Shown: positions 17,448 through 26,009, counted from the first letter of the stretch. The stretch: DNA of 64,000 bases from Streptomyces angustmyceticus (GCF_019933235.1 NZ_CP082945.1:3162001-3226000), one strand, 5' to 3'. A program made the numbers and translations. The notes: generated by a model from the letters alone, not told the origin.

Positions 17448-18883
17448 CATGGGTCAATCTCGCCGAGAGCCTGGGCGCCGATCTGCATCTGGAGCTGACC
17501 GGCGCCGGCAGCCGCCGCGCGGTCCTCATCCGGGCGCTGCGGGACGCCGTACGGTCCGGACGGCTGGCCCCCGGCACCCGGCTGCCGCCCTACCGCTCGC
17601 TCGCCGCCGACCTCGGCCTGGCCCGTAACACCGTCGCCGACGCCTACGCCGAACTCGTCGCCGAGGGCTGGCTCAGCGCCCGCCAGGGCTCCGGCACCCG
17701 CGTCGCCCGCGTGCACCTCCCGGACGGCGCCCGGGAGCGCGCGGAGCCGCCGGCGCCCGCCCGCGCCCCGGCGAGCCACCCCGCGCACACCTTCCTCCAG
17801 GGACAGCCGGACGCCGCCTCCTTCCCCCGCACCGCCTGGCTGGCCGCCGCCCGCCGCGCGCTGACCGCCGCCCCCCACGACGCCTTCGGCCCCGGCGACC
17901 CGCGCGGCCGCCCCGAACTGCGCCGCGCCCTCGCCGACTACCTGGCCCGCACCCGGGGCGTCCGCACCGACCCCGAACGCATCGTCATCTGCTCCGGCGT
18001 CGCCCACGCCCTGCGCCTGCTGCTGCCGGCCGTCCTCCCCGGCCCCCTCGCCGTCGAGGCGTACGGCCTGCCCTTCCACCGGCAGCTCCTGACCACGGCC
18101 GGCATCCGCACCCACCCCCTCGACGTCGACGAACACGGCGCCGGCACCCCGCGGTTGACCGCCCTGGACGGCGTGGGCGCGGCCCTCCTCACCCCCGCCC
18201 ACCAGTTCCCCACCGGCGTACCGCTGCACCCCGACCGCCGCACCGCCGCCGTCAACTGGGCGCGCGCCACCGGCGGCTTCCTCCTGGAGGACGACTACGA
18301 CGGCGAGTTCCGCTACGACCGCAAACCGGTCGGCGCCCTCCAGGGACTGGACCCCGAACACGTCCTCTACCTGGGCTCGGTCAGCAAGAGCCTGTCGCCC
18401 GCGGTGCGCCTGGGATGGATGGTGCTCCCGGACCGCCTCGTCGACCCCGTACTGGCGGCCAAGGGGGAGCGCGAGGGCTGGGCGGGCGTCACCGACCAGC
18501 TCACCCTCGCGGAGTTCCTCACCCACGGCGCCTACGACCGGCACATCCGCCGGATGCGCCAGCGCTACCGCAGGCGCCGCGACCAACTGACCGACGCGGT
18601 GACCGGCCACGCCCCGCACCTGACCGTCACCGGCCTCTCCGCCGGCCTGCACGCCGTCCTCCAACTCCCCGACGAGGCAACGGAGTCGGACGAGGACCGC
18701 GCCCTCGACGCCGCCCGCCGCCAGGGCCTGGCCCTCGACGCCCTCTCCGGCTACCGCCACCCCGCCGCCACCGCACCGCCCCGCCACGGCCTGGTCGTCG
18801 GCTACGCCGCCCCCACCGACGGCGCCTTCCCGGCCGCCCTGGAGGCCCTGCGCCGCGCGCTGACCCGGGGAGCCGGGGGCTGA
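17438..18883 (+). CDS. MocR/PdxR-type regulator, copy 2
   Basis: 481 residues, same architecture as the protein at 13982-15421. The GntR helix region RSLAADLGLARNTVADAYAEL is identical over more than 25 residues. The aminotransferase domain has LLEDDYDGEFRYDRKPVGALQG and the PLP lysine in SVSKSLSPAVRLGW. The N-terminal MPESWVNLAESLGADLHLEL parallels MEDSWATFGRDLHLDL, which fixes the ATG at 17438. Likely regulator of the divergent AhpD-like gene. The two regulators may cross-talk because their recognition helices match. Confidence 0.93.
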   Translation: MPESWVNLAESLGADLHLELTGAGSRRAVLIRALRDAVRSGRLAPGTRLPPYRSLAADLGLARNTVADAYAELVAEGWLSARQGSGTRVARVHLPDGARERAEPPAPARAPASHPAHTFLQGQPDAASFPRTAWLAAARRALTAAPHDAFGPGDPRGRPELRRALADYLARTRGVRTDPERIVICSGVAHALRLLLPAVLPGPLAVEAYGLPFHRQLLTTAGIRTHPLDVDEHGAGTPRLTALDGVGAALLTPAHQFPTGVPLHPDRRTAAVNWARATGGFLLEDDYDGEFRYDRKPVGALQGLDPEHVLYLGSVSKSLSPAVRLGWMVLPDRLVDPVLAAKGEREGWAGVTDQLTLAEFLTHGAYDRHIRRMRQRYRRRRDQLTDAVTGHAPHLTVTGLSAGLHAVLQLPDEATESDEDRALDAARRQGLALDALSGYRHPAATAPPRHGLVVGYAAPTDGAFPAALEALRRALTRGAGG

Positions 18884-18894
18884 CCTCTCCCGGC

Positions 18895-20040
18895 CTACTG
18901 GCCCGCGAACTTCCGGCTGATGTCGTGGAAGACGCGCTCCGCCTCGGGACCCAGGTGCGGGCCGGCGAGCCAGGTGTGGGTCTTGGAGCTGATCGAGGTG
19001 TTGGACACCAGCGTCAGCTTGCCGCCGTGGTTGACGAACCAGCCGCCGCCGGAGGTGCCGCCGGTCATGGTGCAGCCGATGCGGTTCATGGCGGGCGTGC
19101 CCTGCTGCATGACGAGGCGGCCGGGGCGGGCCGGGCAGTTCATCATGCGCGCGCCGTCGAACGGGGGCGCCGCCGGGTAGCCGAAGGCGTCCAGCGAGCC
19201 GATGCGGTCGGCGGAGGGGGTGTCGAACGCGACCCGGGCGGCGGCGCCCACGGTCTCCTGGAGCGATTTTCCGCTGCCGTTCTCCGGCTTCACGTGCAGC
19301 ACCGCGAAGTCGTAGGCGGAGCCGCCGTTTCCGGTGTCCTCGCTGCCCATGTTGATCCACTCACCGGACGTGGTGATCCAGTCGGCCCAGAACCGGCCGT
19401 AGGGGGTGACCTGCTGGGAGGGGGTGGCGCCGACCTGGTTCATCGGCACGCCGTTGTCGTTGTAGGACGGCACGAAGACGATGTTGCGCATCCAGCCGCC
19501 CCGCTTGCCGGAGTGCACACAGTGCCCCGCGGTCCACACGAGATTGGACTTGCCCGGGTGCGCCGGGTCCTCGACGATCGTGCCGGAGCAGACCATCGGG
19601 CCCTTCGGACTGTCGAAGAAGATCTTCCCGACCGGCGCCATGTGCTGGTGGTACGGGCGGGCGACCTGCTCGGCGGTGACCGGCTGCGGCTCGGGGTCCG
19701 TGGCGTCGAACTCGCTTCCCGCGCCGGTGGCCTGCACCCCGATCTCCGGCGAGTTCTTCGCCTCGGCCAGCCGGTCCGCCTTCCAGTGGTCCTTGATGAC
19801 GGGGTTGGCGAAGTCCGAAGCCCTGCGGGCCCACTTGTCCCAGTTCTGCCAGCCGCCGTCCTTCCACTTCTTCAGATCGTCCAGGCCGGTCGGCATGCCC
19901 TTGGGGATCTGCAGGCCCTGCTGGTCGGCGGCCCCCGAGGCGGCCGCCTTGTCGTCACTGGGACCGCAGGCGGTGACGGTACCGGCGAGCAGCGCGACCA
20001 GTGCCGCGGCCGTGGCGGTGGAGCGGCGGATGGATGGCAT
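18895..20040 (-). CDS. Lipoprotein trypsin-like serine protease
   Basis: 381 residues. The signal sequence ends in a lipobox VTAC (Cys about 25), so membrane anchoring outside the cell is predicted. The chymotrypsin-fold triad is visible: His in WTAGHCV, Asp in YDFAVLHV and Ser in GGTSGGGW. The chain before the catalytic domain is long (about 130 residues, QNWDKWARRASDF and others) and may act as a propeptide or binding region. Substrates are unknown. It ends 11 nt from the convergent MocR gene and has its own promoter region. Confidence 0.9.
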   Translation of the reverse strand: MPSIRRSTATAAALVALLAGTVTACGPSDDKAAASGAADQQGLQIPKGMPTGLDDLKKWKDGGWQNWDKWARRASDFANPVIKDHWKADRLAEAKNSPEIGVQATGAGSEFDATDPEPQPVTAEQVARPYHQHMAPVGKIFFDSPKGPMVCSGTIVEDPAHPGKSNLVWTAGHCVHSGKRGGWMRNIVFVPSYNDNGVPMNQVGATPSQQVTPYGRFWADWITTSGEWINMGSEDTGNGGSAYDFAVLHVKPENGSGKSLQETVGAAARVAFDTPSADRIGSLDAFGYPAAPPFDGARMMNCPARPGRLVMQQGTPAMNRIGCTMTGGTSGGGWFVNHGGKLTLVSNTSISSKTHTWLAGPHLGPEAERVFHDISRKFAGQ

Positions 20041-20193
20041 GGAGCGCGGTCCCCCTGATACGTGACGGCGCCGGGCGAGCGGCGATCCGTAATTGTCATG
20101 TCCCTCATCGGACTGCGCCCTACTATGCCGTGACGCCACGCCCGCCGGGCAACCAGGTCCCGGCGCCCCGACGGACAGAACGGGACGTACGCG

Positions 20194-20838
20194 ATGCCCC
20201 TCTCGCCGCCCTCCTTCCGGACGGAACGGCTCCTGCTCCGCCGGTTCACCCCGCACGACGCCGAGTCGCTCGTCGCGCTGCACGGCGACCCCGACGTGAT
20301 GCACTTCATCGACACCGGACGCCCGGTGCCGCGCACCCACGTCCTGGAAAAGACCCTGCCGGACTTCCTCGGCGCGCCCGAAGACGCCCCCGAAGGCCAC
20401 CCCGACGACCGTCCCGGAGGCCACCCCGGCAATCGCCCCGAAGACCACCCCGCCGGACTCGGCGTCTGGGCCGCGGAGGTGACCGCCACCGCCGCGTTCA
20501 TCGGCTGGTTCGCCCTCCTGCCGACCGCCCCCGGCCGCACCGACGAGGCGGAACTCGGCTACCGCCTGCACCGCACCGCCTGGGGCCACGGCTACGCCAC
20601 CGAAGGCGCCCGCGCCCTGGTGGACCGCGCCTTCACCACCCCGGCCGACCCGCCCCTGCAGCGCATCACGGCCACCACCATGACGGTCAACCACGCTTCA
20701 CGCCGCGTCATGGAAAAAACCGGCCTCCGCCACCTCCGCACCTTCTTCGACCCATGGCCGGACTACATCGAGGGCGCCGAACACGGCGACGTGGCCTACG
20801 CCCTGACCCGCGAGGAGTGGGCGGCCACCGCCGCATAG
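20194..20838 (+). CDS. RimJ/RimL-type GNAT acetyltransferase
   Basis: 214 residues: FRTERLLLRRFTPHDAESLVALHGDPDVMHFI at the N-terminus, ELGYRLHRTAWGHGYATEGARALV as the acetyl-CoA loop and TMTVNHASRRVMEKTGLRHLRTF at the end, the classical protein-Nalpha or small-molecule acetyltransferase arrangement. An Asp/Pro/Gly/His-rich insertion (roughly residues 63-88) sits between the first strand and the core and looks like a repeat expansion. The start ATG is at 20194. Confidence 0.88.
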   Translation: MPLSPPSFRTERLLLRRFTPHDAESLVALHGDPDVMHFIDTGRPVPRTHVLEKTLPDFLGAPEDAPEGHPDDRPGGHPGNRPEDHPAGLGVWAAEVTATAAFIGWFALLPTAPGRTDEAELGYRLHRTAWGHGYATEGARALVDRAFTTPADPPLQRITATTMTVNHASRRVMEKTGLRHLRTFFDPWPDYIEGAEHGDVAYALTREEWAATAA

Positions 20839-20853
20839 GCGCTCGGCCCCGCC

Positions 20854-21183
20854 CTACCCCTCCTCGCGCAACACCAGGCCGAGGAGGCCGGGGAAGCGGG
20901 TGTCGAATTCTTCGCGGCGGAGGCGGTTGAGGCGTTTGGGGCCCCGGTCGCGTTGTTCCACCAGGCCGGCGGCGCGGAGGACGGTGAAGTGGTGACTGAG
21001 GGCGGCCTTGCCGACGGGTACCTGGAAGCTGCCGCAGCTGTGCGACCAGTCGGCGGCCGCGGCCAGCTCGCGTACGAGCTGGAGGCGTACGGGGTCGGCG
21101 AGGGCGGCGAGGGCGGTCTCGACGGGGACGTCCTCGGGGTGGGTGTGCGCCGGCAGGGCGCGGTGGCTGCTGCGGTCCGGCAT
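20854..21183 (-). CDS. ArsR-family winged-helix repressor
   Basis: 109 residues. ALADPVRLQLVRELA, VGKAALSHHFTVLRAAGLVEQRDRGPKRLNRLR is a textbook ArsR winged helix (recognition helix KAALSHHFTVLR). There is no CxC metal site, so it probably senses something other than arsenic-type metals; Cys occurs only at HSCGSF. It is divergent from a quinone oxidoreductase-like gene, with palindromic GAGTGTTC sites between them, and so is the likely repressor of that gene and itself. Confidence 0.9.
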   Translation of the reverse strand: MPDRSSHRALPAHTHPEDVPVETALAALADPVRLQLVRELAAAADWSHSCGSFQVPVGKAALSHHFTVLRAAGLVEQRDRGPKRLNRLRREEFDTRFPGLLGLVLREEG

Positions 21184-21201
21184 TTCTCGGTCCCCCTTGC
21201 A

Positions 21202-21254
21202 GAGTGTTCGATCCAGATCTTACAGTCGGAGTGTTCGCATTTCATTGAACACTC
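21202..21254. promoter_or_regulatory. Candidate ArsR operator with three GAGTGTTC half-sites
   Basis: GAGTGTTC at 21229-21236 and its perfect inverted copy GAACACTC at 21247-21254 (10-nt spacer) lie just before the oxidoreductase start. A further direct copy GAGTGTTC at 21202-21209 is 19 nt upstream of the repressor start. The layout fits one dimer site plus an extra half-site. Confidence 0.65.
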
Positions 21255-21274
21255 ATGAGGGGGCGTGTGCCGTC

Positions 21275-22249
21275 ATGCATGCGGTGGAGTTCCAGGAGTA
21301 CGGCGGTCCCGAGGTGCTGCGGGTCGTGGCGGCCGAGGTGCCCGAGCCGGGGCCCGGACAGGTGAGCATCGATGTCGCCTACGCGGGGGTGAACTTCGCC
21401 GATCTCAAGGCGCGCGCCGAGGGCTACCGCGTCCCGCGGCTGCCCTTCCGGCCGGGGCTTGAGGTGTCCGGGCGGATCCGCGCGGTCGGCGCCGGGGTCG
21501 AGGGGCTGCGGCCCGGGCAGGAGGTCGCGGCGCTCACGGACGGCGGCGCGTACGCGGAGACCGTCGTCGCCGGCGCGGCGACCGTGTTCCCGCTCCCGCC
21601 GGGGGTCGGCCTGCGCACCGGGGCCACCCTGCCGACGGTGCTGCCCACCGCGCACGCCCTGGTGCACGAGGTGGGCCGGTTGCGGGCCGGCGAGACGGTG
21701 CTGGTGCAGGGCGCGGCGGGCGGGATCGGCACGGTCGTGGGCCAGTTGGCGAAGGCGGCGGGGGCGGGCGCCGTCCTCGGTGTCGTCTCGGACGCGTCGA
21801 AGGCGGGGCACGCGCGCGCCCACGGCTACGACGAGGTGTTCGTCGGCCCGGACTTCGACGAGGAGGTGCGGCGGGCGACGGGCGGACGGGGCGTCGATCT
21901 CGCGCTGGACCCCGTCGGCGGGGAGACCTTCCGGCGCGGCATGGACGCGCTCGCCGTCTTCGGGCGGCTGGTGTCGTTCGGCAATGCGAGTTCCGCCGCG
22001 CCGTGGCAGGTGGGGCAGCCCGAGCTGTATCCGCGGGGGCACGCGGTCGCCGGGTTCTCGATCCTGTCCCTGGCGCAGACGGCGCCCGAGGCACTGCGGG
22101 CGCTGGCCGGGCGGGCCTTCCGTACGGTCGCCGAGGGCTCCGTGCGGCTCCCCGTGACGGCGGAGTTCCCGCTCGCCGAGGCCGCGGAGGCGCACCGGCT
22201 CCTCGGCAGTCGCAGGAGCACCGGCAAGCTGCTGCTGCGGGTGGGCTGA
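21275..22249 (+). CDS. NADPH:quinone oxidoreductase-like MDR protein (zinc-independent)
   Basis: 324 residues: MHAVEFQEYGGPEVLRV at the start, YAGVNFADLKARAEGY, the Rossmann loop VQGAAGGIGTVVGQLAKAAGAG, DLALDPVGGETFRRG and the ending GKLLLRVG typical of quinone oxidoreductase/enoyl reductase MDRs. The structural-zinc Cys cluster of alcohol dehydrogenases is missing. It reduces quinones or enones with NADPH. It is divergent from the ArsR gene and preceded by the palindromic operator, so it is likely induced by a reactive ligand. Confidence 0.92.
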   Translation: MHAVEFQEYGGPEVLRVVAAEVPEPGPGQVSIDVAYAGVNFADLKARAEGYRVPRLPFRPGLEVSGRIRAVGAGVEGLRPGQEVAALTDGGAYAETVVAGAATVFPLPPGVGLRTGATLPTVLPTAHALVHEVGRLRAGETVLVQGAAGGIGTVVGQLAKAAGAGAVLGVVSDASKAGHARAHGYDEVFVGPDFDEEVRRATGGRGVDLALDPVGGETFRRGMDALAVFGRLVSFGNASSAAPWQVGQPELYPRGHAVAGFSILSLAQTAPEALRALAGRAFRTVAEGSVRLPVTAEFPLAEAAEAHRLLGSRRSTGKLLLRVG

Positions 22250-22323
22250 CGGCGCGCTACGCACGGAGGACGGGCCCGGACGGAGGGCGGGCCCGGACGG
22301 CATACGCCCCCGTCGCCACCGCG

Positions 22324-22542
22324 CTACCGCCGCCCCGCCCTGGGGTCCCGGTGGGCGGGTGCGTGGGGGCGGCCGGGCCGGGCGTAGCGGTAGTCCTGGA
22401 GTTGTTCGGCGGTGGGGTACCACTGCTTGCCGCAACGGCCGCACCACCAGCGCCAGTTGTCCCAGTCGGTGTTGGTGTGCGTGGTGTCCTTCCAGAGCAC
22501 AGCGTCGCAGTCGGGGGTGGGGCAGGTCGGGGGCGGCGGCAT
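22324..22542 (-). CDS. Small zinc-ribbon-like protein
   Basis: 72 residues. CPTPDC near the N-terminus and CGRC about 22 residues later form a four-Cys zinc-ribbon pattern around a Trp-rich WDNWRWWC stretch; the tail is basic and Pro-rich. The ATG at 22542 has an AAGG site 7 nt upstream. Function is unknown; the small size and basic tail would suit nucleic-acid or protein binding. Confidence 0.65.
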   Translation of the reverse strand: MPPPPTCPTPDCDAVLWKDTTHTNTDWDNWRWWCGRCGKQWYPTAEQLQDYRYARPGRPHAPAHRDPRAGRR

Positions 22543-22721
22543 GGCGGGCCTTTCGTCGGCGGGGCAGCCCAGCCTGGTGGGCCCGCCGACGCGCCGTGCG
22601 GCAGTCGGCCCGCCGCCACCCGAACGGGGTCGTCCGGCTCCGGACGGCGGAAAACGGCCGCGGGCCGCCGCACGTGCGGTGCGACGGCCCGCGGACCGCC
22701 GGCAGGAGCCGGGTGGGGTGG

Positions 22722-23222
22722 TCAGCCGCTGACCCGGTCGTAGTAGCTCCTGGCGGTCTTCCGGCACTGCCGGCGCTCCGCTTCCGTCTTGTGCGGCTGG
22801 ACGGCGCACTGGTGGTTCATGTCGAACAGGAAGGCCTTGTCGATGCGGCGCTCGTGCGTGGAGTGCCGGAACGCCGTCTTCCCCATCATTTTCTTGTAGT
22901 TGCGGTAGCCGAAATCATGTCGTGCACATGACATCTTGAAGTTGAAGCCGCCCGGCTTGTCCACGAGCCTGGTGCACCAGTCGGTGCTCCAGACGAAGTC
23001 CCAGCGGTCGATGCCGGACGTGGCGAGTGCGCGCGTATGGCGCCAGTCCTCGACGCTCGTCGTCGTCGAGCGGGTCAGCTGGTAGAGCCGCTGGTACTTC
23101 GCCTGCCTGCTCGGACCGGCCTTCGCCGCGGCGGCGCCGTCGGCGGCGATGGCCGCGCCCGGCCCGGCCAGCAGCACGCCGGCCGCCATGGCCGAGGCGA
23201 AGATCCCTCGCGTGATGAGCAT
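22722..23222 (-). CDS. Secreted prokaryotic phospholipase A2
   Basis: 166 residues. The signal peptide (MLITRGIFASAMAAGVLLAG...AIAA) is followed by the bacterial PLA2 fold: DWCTRL, the catalytic SCARHDFGYRNYK (His-Asp dyad) and two more Cys (HQCAVQ, RQCRKT), giving the four Cys expected for two disulfides. It hydrolyses the sn-2 ester of phospholipids with Ca2+. The length matches the small Streptomyces enzymes. Possible regulation is suggested by a 10-bp inverted repeat 29 nt upstream of the start. Confidence 0.93.
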   Translation of the reverse strand: MLITRGIFASAMAAGVLLAGPGAAIAADGAAAAKAGPSRQAKYQRLYQLTRSTTTSVEDWRHTRALATSGIDRWDFVWSTDWCTRLVDKPGGFNFKMSCARHDFGYRNYKKMMGKTAFRHSTHERRIDKAFLFDMNHQCAVQPHKTEAERRQCRKTARSYYDRVSG

Positions 23223-23250
23223 GTCGTCCCCGTTCTCTTTTCAGATGTAG

Positions 23251-23286
23251 CCCTGATCGCGCCGGCGGAAGCAGGGGCGATCAGGG
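23251..23286. repeat. Inverted repeat upstream of phospholipase A2
   Basis: CCCTGATCGC (23251-23260) and GCGATCAGGG (23277-23286) are perfect inverted copies with a 16-nt spacer. It could be an operator or a 5' leader hairpin of the phospholipase gene. Confidence 0.55.
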
Positions 23287-23432
23287 AGGCGACACCATCA
23301 TCCGGCGCGGGCTCGCGGCGCCGCCATCGTCTCTTGGGGAGGTGTCCGCCGGGACAAGGTCACCGGCTCCGGCCGGGCAGAGCACGCCGTGGTGGATGAC
23401 CGCGATGCGGTGCGCCCGCCCGGCACCACGCA

Positions 23433-23506
23433 CGACGAGGTCCTGTCGTCATGCTGCCGCCGTCGCCCGGGAGCGACGGCGGCAGCATGACGACAGGACC
23501 TCGTCG
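23433..23506 (-). terminator. Perfect 34-bp hairpin downstream of a secreted-protein gene
   Basis: The arms 23433-23466 and 23473-23506 are exact reverse complements, with a CCGGGA loop. It begins 11 nt after the stop at 23518 in the minus direction, the place of a terminator. It is about twice as long as the other terminators here and has no U-tract, so a second role (mRNA 3' stabiliser or mobile-hairpin origin) is possible. Confidence 0.75.
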
Positions 23507-23517
23507 GTCACGCGATG

Positions 23518-24246
23518 TCAGTACTTGCTGATGCAGGAGAGCGTGACCCGCCCGGTCTGGGCGTTGGGGATGCCGTGCTTGATGCTCCAGGCCTCCACCC
23601 GCCACTTCACCGCACGCATCTCGGTCGGCGTCGCACGGTCCGTCACCAGGACCTGCTGGGAGCCGCCGAAGTTGTGCGTGTGCAGCGCGCCGCCGCTGGT
23701 CGACTTGAACACGTGCTTGATGTTGCCGATGCCGCCGGAGGAGATGTAGACCGTCTTGCCCGCGGGGCAGCGCTTGGTGCCGGACTTCTTCTGGCTGAGC
23801 TTGTCCGACGCCTTTCCGACCCGCCACCCCTGCGTGCTGCAGTAGCCGTACACCTTGCTGAGGTTCCGGCCGTTCCCGTAGGTCGAGGTGACCTTCCACT
23901 TGACGGACTTGCGCCAGGTGGGGACGGTGCGCGTCGAGATGCCGTCGGGCGTGTGCCGCCACACCCGGGACACCAGGTGACCGCCCTTGGGCTTCCACGA
24001 CACCCGTGAGGCACCGGCCGCCGAGTCCCAGATCCAGGCGGTCTCGCCCTTCTTGCGGCAGTTGAGGGTGCCGCTCTTCGAGTGGAATCCGCCGGCCTTG
24101 ACGACCACGGCGTGCTGCTTCGCGGCGGCCGGGGCCGCGTTCACGGAGCTGGCCTGCGCCGACTCGTTGCCCAGCACCGGCGTCAGGACAGCGGTACCGA
24201 CGGCGAGCGCACACGCCGACGTCACCACTCGACGGGAGAGTCCCAT
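23518..24246 (-). CDS. Secreted basic protein of unknown function
   Basis: 242 residues. A signal peptide (MGLSRRVVTSACALAVGTAVLTPVLG...AQAS) precedes a Lys/Arg- and Trp-rich mature chain with four Cys (LNCRKK, GYCSTQGW, KRCPAG, LSCISKY). No catalytic motif is recognised. The ATG at 24246 is chosen because the signal peptide begins there; the upstream frame is not signal-like. It is divergent from another small secreted basic protein (24482), and the gene ends in the long hairpin at 23433. Confidence 0.75.
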   Translation of the reverse strand: MGLSRRVVTSACALAVGTAVLTPVLGNESAQASSVNAAPAAAKQHAVVVKAGGFHSKSGTLNCRKKGETAWIWDSAAGASRVSWKPKGGHLVSRVWRHTPDGISTRTVPTWRKSVKWKVTSTYGNGRNLSKVYGYCSTQGWRVGKASDKLSQKKSGTKRCPAGKTVYISSGGIGNIKHVFKSTSGGALHTHNFGGSQQVLVTDRATPTEMRAVKWRVEAWSIKHGIPNAQTGRVTLSCISKY

Positions 24247-24481
24247 ACACGTCCAATCTCTTGCGGATCTGTCATGTCTGTCATGAACACCGCTCACAGT
24301 AGGGCGCGCTTTCAGGCCCCGCTATTGGCCGAAAGGGCAACGCCGAGCCCGTCGCGGGGCTTCGGCGCAGGCGCCCGTACCGTCCCTTCGGACAATATCG
24401 GTGCGCCGCCAAGTGCCTTACTGTCTGCGGGAGTTGGTTGCAGGAAACCAGGTAGGCACCACCCACGGAGGTAGTCAGCAC

Positions 24482-24952
24482 GTGTTGAAGCAAACGGGGA
24501 AGGCGCTCCTCGTCGGCGCCACCGCGGCGCTCGCCGTCACGACCGCGGCGCCGGCCCACGCCGGGACCGGGGCCCAGGACGCGGCCGCGGCCGCGAGGAT
24601 CAGCAAGCACCAGGAGGTCCGCTGCGTCCAGCACAGCGGCCGGGCCTGCACGTACTCGGCCTCCTTCTTCTACTGGAACAAGAAGGGCTCCGGCTCGCGC
24701 GGCCTGAACTACCTCCAGTCGGCGCGGTCCCCGTACAAGGCCGGCAAGGCCCGCTGGCTGTACAAGCAGCCGGGCGGCCGGACCCATGTCGGCCAGAGCT
24801 GGCGCAGGGCCCACCAGGTTCCGCGCGGCAACGCCGCCGAGGTCGAGTGGGGCAAGGTGGGGGCGGCCTCGGGGCCGAAGCTCCGCAAGGGCACGCTGGT
24901 CTGCGTGCAGTGGGCGCATGTCGCGAAGAAAGCGTGCCACACGCTCAAGTAG
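24482..24952 (+). CDS. Small secreted basic protein
   Basis: 156 residues. The GTG at 24482 sits about 9 nt after GGAGGT and opens a signal peptide (MLKQTGKALLVGATAALAVTTAAPAHA). The mature part has four Cys (VRCVQHSGRACTYS, LVCVQW, KACHTLK), many Lys/Arg, and GQSWRRAHQVPRGNAAEVEW. No family is recognised. It could be a structural or inhibitory extracellular protein. It is followed by a strong bidirectional terminator. Confidence 0.75.
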   Translation: MLKQTGKALLVGATAALAVTTAAPAHAGTGAQDAAAAARISKHQEVRCVQHSGRACTYSASFFYWNKKGSGSRGLNYLQSARSPYKAGKARWLYKQPGGRTHVGQSWRRAHQVPRGNAAEVEWGKVGAASGPKLRKGTLVCVQWAHVAKKACHTLK

Positions 24953-24984
24953 CGGTCGCCGAGGGGCGGTCGACGCAAGGAGAA

Positions 24985-25015
24985 GGGGGGTGCCGCACCA
25001 GGTGCGGCACCCCCC
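24985..25015. terminator. Bidirectional terminator
   Basis: GGGGGGTGCCGCACC (24985-24999) and GGTGCGGCACCCCCC (25001-25015) are exact inverted copies around one A. It lies between convergent genes ending at 24952 and 25044. Confidence 0.85.
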
Positions 25016-25043
25016 TCACGGGTCGCGGGTCAGGCCGGGACGG

Positions 25044-26009
25044 CTACTTGGGCAGCCATGCCTGCCACGTCGACTTGTGACCCTTGATCCACTTCTTCGC
25101 CGCGTCCTCGGGGGACATCTTCTTGTCGGCGATGTCGAGGGCGACCTCGTTCTGGTCGGCCTGGCTCCACTTGAAGTTCTTCAGGAAGGCCGCGGCCTTG
25201 CCGCCGTGCTTCGCGAAGTTGGTGTTGAAGTACTTCTGCAGCGGCGTGTGCGGGTACCCGCACTTGATCTTCTTCGGGTCGGCGTCGCAGCCCTCCTTGT
25301 ACGCGGGCAGCTTCACCTCCGTCATCGGGACCTTATCGAAGAGCCACTGCGGCTTGTACCAGTACGTCAGGAACGGCTTCTTCGCCTTGGCGAACTGCTT
25401 GATCTGGGTGATCTGCGCCGCCTCGGAGCCCGCGAACACGACCTTGTAGTCCAGGCCGAGGTTCTTCACGAGCGCCTTGTCGTTCGTGACGTACGACGGG
25501 GAGCCGTCCATCAGCTGTCCCTGGCCGCCGCTCTCGGCGGTACGGAACTGCTTGGCGTACTTGTTGAGGTTCTTCCAGTTGGTGATGTCCGGGTGCTTCT
25601 TCGCGAAGTACGTGGGGACGTACCAGCCGATGTGGCCGGTCACGCCGACACCGCCGCCGGCGGTGATCGTCTTCTTGTCCTTGACGTACCGCTGTTCCTG
25701 CTCCGGGTGACCCCAGTCCTCCATGATCGCGTCGACGCGGCCCTGGCTGAGGGCGTCCCAGGCCGGGACCTCGTCGATCTGGACCCGGTCGACGCGGTAG
25801 CCCAGCTCGTGCGTGAGCAGGTACTCGGCGACCGACACGTCCGCCTGGGCTCCCACCCAGCTCTGGACGGAGAGCGTCACGGTCTTGGCGCCCGCCGCGT
25901 TCGCGTACGGGGACGCCTGCTTGGTCATGTCGGCGGCGCCGCACCCGGAGAGGGCCAGCAGGGCACCGACCGCGGTCATGGTGCTCACTGCACGCGTGCG
26001 TTTGCGCAT
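25044..26009 (-). CDS. Glycine betaine ABC transporter, substrate-binding lipoprotein
   Basis: 321 residues. The lipobox ALSGC anchors it outside the membrane. The OpuAC fold is shown by VTLSVQSWVGAQADVSVAEYLLTHELGY, VDAIMEDWGHPEQEQRY, GHIGWYVPTYF, TYWYKPQWLF and EVALDIADKKMSPEDAAKKWI. It binds betaine or another quaternary amine through an aromatic Trp/Tyr cage and delivers it to the permease. It is last in the bet operon; its ATG is 1 nt beyond the permease stop. A hairpin terminator follows. Confidence 0.93.
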   Translation of the reverse strand: MRKRTRAVSTMTAVGALLALSGCGAADMTKQASPYANAAGAKTVTLSVQSWVGAQADVSVAEYLLTHELGYRVDRVQIDEVPAWDALSQGRVDAIMEDWGHPEQEQRYVKDKKTITAGGGVGVTGHIGWYVPTYFAKKHPDITNWKNLNKYAKQFRTAESGGQGQLMDGSPSYVTNDKALVKNLGLDYKVVFAGSEAAQITQIKQFAKAKKPFLTYWYKPQWLFDKVPMTEVKLPAYKEGCDADPKKIKCGYPHTPLQKYFNTNFAKHGGKAAAFLKNFKWSQADQNEVALDIADKKMSPEDAAKKWIKGHKSTWQAWLPK

